Shown piece after piece: positions 1 to 4,793 of a stretch of 7,289 nucleotides of DNA. The notes under the pieces are model-generated. The model was not told where the DNA came from, made no database searches, and saw nothing but the letters and a program-made list of their open reading frames with translations. Each line of letters starts with the position of its first letter. The stretch's first letter is position 1. The position numbers and the translations under genes are program-made. Source of the DNA: an uncultured Actinotalea sp. GTDB lineage: Bacteria > Actinomycetota > Actinomycetes > Actinomycetales > Cellulomonadaceae. The stretch spans positions 1-7,289 of the forward strand of contig NZ_CAMPHH010000173.1 in assembly GCF_946885855.1 (NCBI RefSeq), given 5' to 3'.

Positions 1-49
1 GACCGGCCCACCCGGCCCGCGCCGACGGGGCGGGCCGGGTGGGCCGGTC
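1..49. terminator. Perfect 20-bp GC-rich hairpin, probable terminator
   Basis: Bases 1-20 are the exact reverse complement of bases 30-49, with a 9-nt loop at 21-29. No T-run follows on the plus strand; GTCC units repeat instead at about 47-59. Actinobacterial intrinsic terminators often lack a U-tract, so this most likely ends transcription of a gene whose coding part lies left of the window. It could also act in both directions. The perfect stem is seen directly; the terminator function is inferred. Confidence 0.5.
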
Positions 50-337
50 CGTCCGTCCGTGCGGGGGTCACCATCGCGCGCGGCGGGGTACCGGGCGCGA
101 TACGACGACGGCGAGGACGCGCCTCGAGGAGGACGGAGCCGCGAACGCGGGTGCGACAGCGCGTGCCCAGGCTCGCGCGGCCGACCGTGGTCGAGGTCAC
201 CGTTCCCCTTCCGGCTCGACGTTCACCTCCCGGGCGCTCCAGCGCGCGCGGGACCGGCCCAGTCTAGGCAAGCGGCCCCGCCGACGGCGTCCGCGCTGGT
301 CCGGACGATGTCACGGTCTGGTCTCGGTCCGCGCGGC
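50..337. other. Intergenic stretch with no convincing gene
   Basis: About 290 bp between the left hairpin and the promoter of the hydrolase gene. Both strands have open frames here only because the DNA is so GC-rich. The translations are Arg/Ala/Pro/Gly-rich without recognisable motifs. A minus-strand -10-like TAGACT (read from 266 to 261) could drive leftward transcription, but no believable coding region follows it. I see no tRNA fold or riboswitch. Confidence 0.55.
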
Positions 338-343
338 TACCCT
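338..343 (+). promoter_or_regulatory. -10 hexamer TACCCT, leaderless promoter of the MBL gene
   Basis: TACCCT fits the actinobacterial TANNNT pattern. Its last base lies 7 nt before the GTG at 351, so the predicted transcription start falls at or next to the start codon. No -35 box is clear and no Shine-Dalgarno sequence precedes the GTG, which agrees with a leaderless transcript. Confidence 0.45.
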
Positions 344-350
344 CCGTGTC

Positions 351-1052
351 GTGATCGTCCGCACCGTGGTGTCCCCGTTCCTCGGCACGAACTGCTACGT
401 CGTGTCGGCCGACGACGGCGCGACGGTCGTCGTCGACCCCGGTGCGGGCGTCGTCGGCGACCTGCTCGCGCTCGTCCAGGACCGTGCGCTCGCTCCGGTC
501 GCGCTCCTGGCCACTCACGGGCACGTCGACCACACGTGGTCCGCGGCCGCGCTCGGCAGCGCCTGGGGCGTCCCGCTCGTGCTGCACGAGGCGGACGCCT
601 ACCGGCTGGCCGACCCGTTCGGGACGCTGGGCCCCCTGGGCGCCCAGCTCGCTCCGCTCGCCGGGACGCTGGGCGACCCGTACCGGGAGCCGAGCGACGT
701 GCGGACCTTCGGTGCCGATGCGGTCGTGCCGCTCGCCGCGGCGCTCGGCCTGAGGTCCCTGCACAGCCCGGGCCACACCGAGGGGTCGACCGTCTACCTC
801 CTCGACCCGGTCCCCGCCGAGGGGTCGTCGACCGAGGAGCCCGGTCCGACGGCGGCGTTCACGGGGGACGTCCTGTTCGCCGGGACCGTCGGGCGGACGG
901 ACCTGCCCGGCGGGGACGCGGACGCGATGGGACGGTCGTTGGCGCGCCTCGCCGGCCTGCCGGCCGCGACCCGCGTGCTCCCCGGTCACGGTGAGGCGTC
1001 GACGGTGGAGGCCGAGCTGCGGTCGAACCCCTACCTGCTCGGCCCGCGGTAG
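351..1052 (+). CDS. MBL-fold metallo-hydrolase, glyoxalase II/YcbL-like
   Basis: A 233-residue cytoplasmic metallo-beta-lactamase-fold hydrolase. The THGHVDH metal motif is at residues 55-61 (H56, H58, D60, H61). Further metal ligands are H142 in SPGHTEGS, D173 in FTGDVLF and H213 in LPGHG, so the dinuclear metal site looks complete. The segment FAGTVGRTDLPGGD (176-189) is typical of the short YcbL/Rv2581c-type glyoxalase II-like proteins. The family hydrolyses thioesters such as S-lactoylglutathione, but actinobacteria generally lack glutathione, so the real substrate is unknown. GTG 351 was chosen because the protein then begins IVRTVVSPFLGTNCYVV, the usual family N-terminus, and a -10 box lies just upstream. 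The frame stays open to base 39, but that upstream part is Arg-rich and unlike the family. A mycobacterial homologue lies near relA, hisS and aspS; here the next gene is the radical SAM gene, 70 bp downstream. Confidence 0.9.
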   Translation: MIVRTVVSPFLGTNCYVVSADDGATVVVDPGAGVVGDLLALVQDRALAPVALLATHGHVDHTWSAAALGSAWGVPLVLHEADAYRLADPFGTLGPLGAQLAPLAGTLGDPYREPSDVRTFGADAVVPLAAALGLRSLHSPGHTEGSTVYLLDPVPAEGSSTEEPGPTAAFTGDVLFAGTVGRTDLPGGDADAMGRSLARLAGLPAATRVLPGHGEASTVEAELRSNPYLLGPR

Positions 1053-1087
1053 GCCGGGCCCGCCGCGAGGAACGCAGCGTCCGGTTC

Positions 1088-1116
1088 TTGACGCCGGATC
1101 GAACGCGTGTTCGACT
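1088..1116 (+). promoter_or_regulatory. Predicted promoter of the radical SAM gene
   Basis: A -35-like TTGACG (1088-1093), a 17-bp spacer and a weak -10-like TCGACT (1111-1116) are followed by 6 nt and the GTG start at 1123. The predicted transcript therefore begins at the start codon (leaderless). The SOS box fills most of the spacer and runs into the -10 box, so bound LexA would block RNA polymerase. The -35 match is good, but the -10 lacks the usual A at its second position. Confidence 0.55.
1099..1114. promoter_or_regulatory. SOS box (LexA operator) TCGAACGCGTGTTCGA
   Basis: This 16-bp site matches every fixed position of the mycobacterial/actinobacterial SOS box TCGAAC-N4-GTTCGA. It is a perfect 6-bp inverted repeat around the central GCGT. 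It ends 8 nt before the GTG of the radical SAM gene and overlaps its predicted core promoter, the usual position for LexA repression. I found no other such site in the window. LexA binding is inferred from consensus and position. Confidence 0.8.
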
Positions 1117-1122
1117 GGCGTG

Positions 1123-2151
1123 GTGCGATGGGACGGGCAGCGGGTCGGGCAGGCCGGGGTCGGGGACGCCGACGGCGCCCTGCCGGGGCTCACGCTGGCC
1201 GGTCTGGTCCGGAGCGTCCGCACGCCGGACTTCCACGGCGTGACGTTCCACGAGGTCGCCGCGCGCTCTGCCCTCAACCGCGTCCCGGACGCCTCCCGCG
1301 TGCCGTTCCGGTGGACGGTCAACCCGATGCGCGGCTGCCTGCATGCGTGCACGTACTGCTTCGCCCGGCCCACCCACGAGTACCTCGACCTCGGGGCGGG
1401 CCGGGACTTCGAGACGCAGATCGTCGTCAAGACCAACGTCGTCGAGGTGCTGCGTGCCGAGCTCGCCCGCCGGTCGTGGCGGCGCGAGCACGTGGCGCTC
1501 GGGACCAACACGGACCCGTACCAGCGCGCGGAGGGTCGCTACCGGCTCATGCCGGGGATCATCGGGGCGCTCGCCGGCTCCGGCACGCCGCTGTCGGTCC
1601 TGACCAAGGGCCCGCTGCTGCGGCGTGACCTGCCGCTCCTCACGGACGCCGCGGCGACCGTGCCGGTGAGCGTCGCCGTGTCCCTCGCCGTCGGGGACCC
1701 CGAGCTGCAGCAGTCCCTGGAGCCGGGCACGCCCGATCCGCGTGCCCGGCTGGAGCTCGTCCGCGCGATCACGGAGGCCGGCCTGCGCTGCACGGTCCTC
1801 GTCGCACCGGTCCTGCCGTGGCTGACGGACGGCACGGACCACCTGGACGACCTGCTGCGCCGGCTCTCGGCCGCTGGGGCGGCCGACGTCACCGTCATGC
1901 CGCTGCACCTGCGTGGCGCGGTCAAGCCGCTGTTCCTCGGGTGGCTGGCTCGCGAGCACCCCCGGCTCGTCGCGCCGTACCGGCGGCTGTACGGGACCGG
2001 GGCCTACGTGCCCCGCGAGTACGCCCGGTGGCTGGACGAGCGCGTCGCGCCGCTCCGCCGGCGCCACGGGTTCACGACGACAACGTCCTGGCGGCCCGGC
2101 CACGACGCGCCCGAGCCGGCGCTCGCCGGTGCGCAGCCGACCCTCTTCTGA
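1123..2151 (+). CDS. Rv2578c-family radical SAM protein (SplB-like, COG1533)
   Basis: A 342-residue radical SAM protein. The [4Fe-4S]/SAM motif CX3CX2C is at C72, C76 and C79, inside RGCLHACTYCFARPTHEYL. Other family hallmarks are the N-terminal RWDGQ, GALPGL (18-23), RTPDFHGVTFHEV (33-45), GTNTDPYQ (127-134) and VLTKGPL in the barrel. The closest characterised relatives are spore photoproduct lyases, which reverse a thymine lesion in DNA. As I recall the lyase, its H-donor cysteine sits in a CTSD motif where this protein has GTNTD (G127), so the same reaction is doubtful and the substrate is unknown. GTG 1123 was chosen because homologues start MRWD and because it follows the promoter by 6 nt. 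Another GTG lies one codon upstream (1120), and the longer upstream frame is not family-like. The SOS box points to DNA-damage induction. The last five residues, QPTLF (338-342), resemble a beta-clamp binding peptide. No signal peptide or membrane segment is seen. Confidence 0.92.
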   Translation: MRWDGQRVGQAGVGDADGALPGLTLAGLVRSVRTPDFHGVTFHEVAARSALNRVPDASRVPFRWTVNPMRGCLHACTYCFARPTHEYLDLGAGRDFETQIVVKTNVVEVLRAELARRSWRREHVALGTNTDPYQRAEGRYRLMPGIIGALAGSGTPLSVLTKGPLLRRDLPLLTDAAATVPVSVAVSLAVGDPELQQSLEPGTPDPRARLELVRAITEAGLRCTVLVAPVLPWLTDGTDHLDDLLRRLSAAGAADVTVMPLHLRGAVKPLFLGWLAREHPRLVAPYRRLYGTGAYVPREYARWLDERVAPLRRRHGFTTTTSWRPGHDAPEPALAGAQPTLF

Positions 2152-2168
2152 CGTCCCGCCCACCGAGC

Positions 2169-2188
2169 CGTGCTCCCGGAGGGGCACG
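2169..2188 (+). terminator. Short hairpin after the radical SAM gene, possible terminator
   Basis: An 8-bp stem (2169-2176 with 2181-2188, one G-T pair) closes a CGGA tetraloop 17 nt after the radical SAM stop codon. No T-run follows. Together with a separate -10 box for the next gene, it suggests that the radical SAM transcript ends here rather than continuing into the GMC gene. Confidence 0.35.
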
Positions 2189-2257
2189 TCCGGCGGCAGC
2201 CCTCGCGACAGAGGCTTCCCACGGACGCTGGTCCGCGAGACCGGCTGCCGACGGGCC

Positions 2258-2263
2258 TACAGT
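2258..2263 (+). promoter_or_regulatory. -10 hexamer TACAGT, leaderless promoter of the GMC gene
   Basis: TACAGT fits TANNNT and is separated from ATG 2270 by 6 nt, placing the expected transcription start on the start codon. No Shine-Dalgarno sequence precedes the ATG and no -35 box is obvious. The site supports 2270 over the internal ATG at 2315. Confidence 0.5.
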
Positions 2264-2269
2264 GCCGCC

Positions 2270-4162
2270 ATGGGCGACGAGGTCCGCCGGGCGCGCCGAC
2301 CGCGCGGCACCGGCATGCGGCGCGGTGCGGCACCCCGGGACGTCCGGGAGACCGACGTGCTCGTGGTCGGCAGCGGCTTCGGCGGGAGCGTCGCCGCGCT
2401 CCGCCTGGCGGAGAAGGGGTACCGCGTCGTCGTCGTCGAGGCCGGGCGGCGCTTCGCGGACGAGGACTTCGCCCGGACCTCCTGGGACCTGCGCCGGTTC
2501 CTGTGGGCGCCGCGGCTCGGCTGCTACGGCATCCAGCGCATCCACCGCGTCTCGGACTCGCTCATCCTGGCCGGGGCGGGCGTGGGCGGCGGGTCGCTCG
2601 TCTACGGCAACACCCTCTACCGGCCCCTGCCGGAGTTCTTCGCGGACCCGCAGTGGTCGGGGATCACCGACTGGGCGGCCGAGCTCGCGCCCTGGTACGA
2701 CCAGGCCTCCCGCATGCTCGGTGTCACCGACAACCCGACGACGACGGCCGCCGACCTCCTCTTCCGGCGGGTCGCCGAGCGCATGGGCGTGGCCGACACG
2801 TTCCGGACGACGCCGGTCGGGGTCCACCTGGGCACACCCGGCGTGACGGTCCCGGACCCGTACTTCGGGGGCGCCGGACCCGCCCGGACGGGCTGCACGG
2901 AGTGCGGCGCCTGCATGACGGGCTGCCGCGTCGGGGCGAAGAACACGTTGCCGAAGAACTACCTGCACCTCGCCGAGCGGGCCGGCGCGACGGTCGTGCC
3001 GCTGACCACGGTCGAGCGGCTCCGCCCCGTCGGCACCGGTGGCGCAGGTGGGCCGGACGGGGCCGGCTGGCTCGTCGAGGCCCGGGCGACCGACGGCGGC
3101 GCGCGGACGGCGTGGCGCGCCCGGCACGTGGTCCTGGCGGCCGGGACGTACAACACCCAGCTCCTCCTGCACCGGGCAGGTCGCCGCGGCGACCTGCCGC
3201 ACCTGTCGGCGTGCCTGGGCCACCTCACCCGCACGAACTCCGAGGCGCTCGTGGGCGGCACCGCCCCGCGCGTGGACCCCGCGCGACCGCTGCACCGCGG
3301 CGTGGCGATCACGTCGTCGTTCTTCCCCGAGCCGCACACGCACGTCGAGCCCGTCCGGTACGCCGCCGGCAGCAACGCCATGGCGCTCCTGCAGACCGTC
3401 CTGACGACCGGCGGACCGCGCTCCACGCGGTGGCTCGCGATCCTCGGTGGCTACGCGCGGGAGCTCGCGCGCGGCCCGCTGCGCGCCGTGCGGACGCTCA
3501 TGCCGTACCGGTGGAGCGAGCGGACGGCGATCGCCCTCGTCATGCAGTCCCTCGACAACTCCCTCGTGCTGCGGCTGCGTCGAGGGCCGTTCGGCACGCG
3601 GCTCGTGAGCAGCCAGGGGCCCGGCGAGCCCAACCCCACCTGGATCCCCGCCGCGCACCGGACCGCCACGCTGCTGGCCGAGGAGCTGGACGGCATCGCG
3701 GGCGGCTCGTGGGGCGACGTCGCGAACATGCCGCTCACCGCCCACTTCCTCGGCGGCTGCCCCATCGGCGCCACGGCCGACGACGGGGTCCTGGACCCCT
3801 ACCAGCGCGTCCACGGCTACCCGAGCCTGCACGTCGTCGACGGCGCCGCCGTGACCGCCAACCTGGGCGTCAACCCGTCGCTGACCATCACCGCCCAGGC
3901 CGAGCGGGCGTTCGCGCTGTGGCCCAACGCGGGGGAGGCGGACCCGCGGCCGGCCGACCAGGGGACCTACCGGCGCCTCGAGCCGGTGCCCCCGCGGTCG
4001 CCGGCCGTGCCGGTGCACGCGGCGGGGCGCCTGTGGACCACGGCGGGCACGGCGGGCGCGCCGGGACCCGCGGCCGGTCGCCCTGGGGCCGGGACGGCCG
4101 TCAGCCCGCCAGCCGGGCCGGGAAGCCTCCCGTCGCCACCGGTCCCCACGACTCGATCGTGA
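2270..4162 (+). CDS. GMC-family FAD oxidoreductase, ChoD/cholesterol oxidase-like
   Basis: A 630-residue flavoprotein. The dinucleotide-binding motif GSGFGGS (34-40) with E57 after the second strand binds the FAD adenosine. AGAGVGGGSLVYGN (101-114) is the GMC FAD-contact loop. The C-terminal GMC domain contains TAHFLGGCPIG with H492 and GVNPSLTITAQAERA with N535, positions resembling the active-site His/Asn of cholesterol oxidases. CX2CX2CX3C lies at C209, C212, C215 and C219, followed by RVGAKNTLPKNYL; related actinobacterial proteins such as ChoD (Rv3409c) share this ferredoxin-like patch. It probably oxidises an alcohol, perhaps a sterol or other bulky lipid, but the substrate and electron acceptor are not shown. 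The basic N-terminus has no twin-arginine or Sec signal. About 45 C-terminal residues are Ala/Gly/Pro-rich, and their last 62 bp overlap the convergent PPOX gene. ATG 2270 is supported by a -10 box 6 nt upstream. Confidence 0.9.
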   Translation: MGDEVRRARRPRGTGMRRGAAPRDVRETDVLVVGSGFGGSVAALRLAEKGYRVVVVEAGRRFADEDFARTSWDLRRFLWAPRLGCYGIQRIHRVSDSLILAGAGVGGGSLVYGNTLYRPLPEFFADPQWSGITDWAAELAPWYDQASRMLGVTDNPTTTAADLLFRRVAERMGVADTFRTTPVGVHLGTPGVTVPDPYFGGAGPARTGCTECGACMTGCRVGAKNTLPKNYLHLAERAGATVVPLTTVERLRPVGTGGAGGPDGAGWLVEARATDGGARTAWRARHVVLAAGTYNTQLLLHRAGRRGDLPHLSACLGHLTRTNSEALVGGTAPRVDPARPLHRGVAITSSFFPEPHTHVEPVRYAAGSNAMALLQTVLTTGGPRSTRWLAILGGYARELARGPLRAVRTLMPYRWSERTAIALVMQSLDNSLVLRLRRGPFGTRLVSSQGPGEPNPTWIPAAHRTATLLAEELDGIAGGSWGDVANMPLTAHFLGGCPIGATADDGVLDPYQRVHGYPSLHVVDGAAVTANLGVNPSLTITAQAERAFALWPNAGEADPRPADQGTYRRLEPVPPRSPAVPVHAAGRLWTTAGTAGAPGPAAGRPGAGTAVSPPAGPGSLPSPPVPTTRS

Positions 4163-4562
4163 CCCGGATGAGGGACTTGCCCTGCTCGACCATGGCCCGG
4201 CGGTACTCGTCCCAGTCCGGGTGCTCGCCGGCGATGCACCGGTAGTACTCGACGAGCGGCTCGACGGAGTCGGGCAGGTCGAGCACCTCGGCGGTCCCGT
4301 CCACCTGGACCCACGGGTCCCACTCGTCGGAGAGGACGCAGAGGCTCACCGCCGGGTCCCGGCGGGCGTTGACCGCCTTCGCACGATCGGGGTAGGTCGA
4401 GACGACCACGCGACCCGCCTCGTCGACCCCGCAGGTCACCGGCGACATCTGCGGAGCACCCGACGCGCGCCGCGTCAGGAGCACGGCGTGGTGCCGGGGC
4501 CGCAGGAACGCCAGCAGGTCCTCGCGCGAGACACGGTCGGTGGTGGCGATCTTCCGGGGCAT
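4101..4562 (-). CDS. PPOX-class split-barrel flavin/F420-dependent oxidoreductase
   Basis: A 153-residue single-domain protein of the pyridoxamine-5'-phosphate oxidase-like split-barrel fold. It fits the actinobacterial group usually annotated as PPOX class F420-dependent oxidoreductases (Rv1155-like, TIGR03618). Hallmarks are GAPQMSPVTCGVDEAGRVVVST (35-56), the cofactor-phosphate region YPDRAKAVNARRDPAVSLCV (57-76), WDPWVQVDGTAEV (81-93) and the C-terminal HPDWDEYRRAMVEQGKSLIRVTIESWGPVATGGFP. Members are dimers that use F420, FMN or related cofactors to reduce small molecules. The cofactor here cannot be decided from sequence alone. ATG 4562 is preceded by GGAGGT. The gene is convergent with the GMC gene, overlapping its last 62 bp, and divergent from aspS across 231 bp. 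Length is normal for the family and nothing looks broken. Confidence 0.88.
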   Translation of the reverse strand: MPRKIATTDRVSREDLLAFLRPRHHAVLLTRRASGAPQMSPVTCGVDEAGRVVVSTYPDRAKAVNARRDPAVSLCVLSDEWDPWVQVDGTAEVLDLPDSVEPLVEYYRCIAGEHPDWDEYRRAMVEQGKSLIRVTIESWGPVATGGFPARLAG

Positions 4563-4565
4563 GGG

Positions 4566-4571
4566 ACCTCC
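4566..4571 (-). promoter_or_regulatory. Ribosome binding site of the PPOX gene (GGAGGT)
   Basis: On the minus strand GGAGGT precedes ATG 4562 with 3 nt between. It fixes the start and contrasts with the leaderless-type plus-strand genes in the window. Confidence 0.7.
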
Positions 4572-4680
4572 AGGTTCGGTGGGTGGTCGGTCAGGCGACG
4601 GGCAGCCCGCAGGTGCGGCGGGATCCGTCCCGCGCGACGTGCCCGTCCCGTGTCCATCCTGCCTGTCCCTCGCCGGTGAC

Positions 4681-4686
4681 TAGACT
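4681..4686 (+). promoter_or_regulatory. Predicted -10 hexamer TAGACT for aspS
   Basis: TAGACT is a good TANNNT match in otherwise very GC-rich DNA between the divergent PPOX and aspS genes. It implies a transcription start near 4693 and an aspS leader of about 100 nt. No convincing -35 box is visible at 16-18 bp spacing. Confidence 0.45.
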
Positions 4687-4703
4687 CGACCGGGCGTCCG
4701 GGA

Positions 4704-4749
4704 GGCGACCCTGCGACGCCGTCGGCCGCGGGGCCGCACGCGGGTCGCC
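4704..4749 (+). other. Potential stem-loop in the aspS 5' leader
   Basis: GGCGACCC (4704-4711) is complementary to GGGTCGCC (4742-4749). Inside it TGCG (4712-4715) can pair with CGCA (4735-4738), continuing the first stem after a 3-nt bulge. CCGG at 4698-4701 and 4757-4760 can close it further out. The fold lies wholly within the predicted leader and ends about 30 nt before the ribosome binding site. In DNA this GC-rich such pairing may be chance. It does not look like a T-box. Confidence 0.3.
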
Positions 4750-4780
4750 GACCCCTCCGGACACCGTCCGCCACCACCTC

Positions 4781-4787
4781 GGAAGGA
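4781..4787 (+). promoter_or_regulatory. Ribosome binding site of aspS (GGAAGGA)
   Basis: GGAAGGA lies 6 nt before the GTG at 4794, normal spacing. It supports this GTG as the true start, in agreement with the [17 protein letters not shown]-terminus expected of actinobacterial AspRS. Confidence 0.7.
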
Positions 4788-4793
4788 CCCTTC

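Noticed and set aside
1..226. Minus-strand frames reading left: a 9-codon ORF (226 to 197) overlapping a GTG at 200 whose frame stays open to the window edge, behind a TAGACT at 266-261
   Set aside because: The layout looks like a leader peptide plus gene, but the translation is low-complexity and would run through the 20-bp hairpin. No usable Shine-Dalgarno spacing is present, so it is most likely a GC-driven open frame.
39..350. Upstream in-frame extension of the MBL gene to an ATG at 39
   Set aside because: The added 104 residues are Arg/Pro/Ala-rich with no motif, begin inside the left hairpin, and the family N-terminus starts at GTG 351 next to a -10 box.
1041..1060. 6-bp stem overlapping the MBL stop codon as a terminator
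   Set aside because: The stem is short, partly inside the coding sequence and has no T-run; such pairs are common at this GC content.
264..1511. Long minus-strand open frame opposite the MBL and radical SAM genes
   Set aside because: Arg/Gly/Pro-rich shadow of the two well-supported plus-strand genes; no recognisable motif.
2072..4018. 648-codon minus-strand open frame opposite the GMC gene
   Set aside because: Shadow of the GMC coding sequence without any family motif.
4618..4633. 6-bp hairpin GCGGGA/TCCCGC between the PPOX and aspS genes
   Set aside because: Too short to support a function; it lies upstream of both genes, so it is not a terminator for either.
4693..4793. T-box riboswitch in the aspS leader
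   Set aside because: The leader is too short and shows no T-box sequence or specifier/antiterminator arrangement; in actinobacteria T-boxes are mainly known for ileS.
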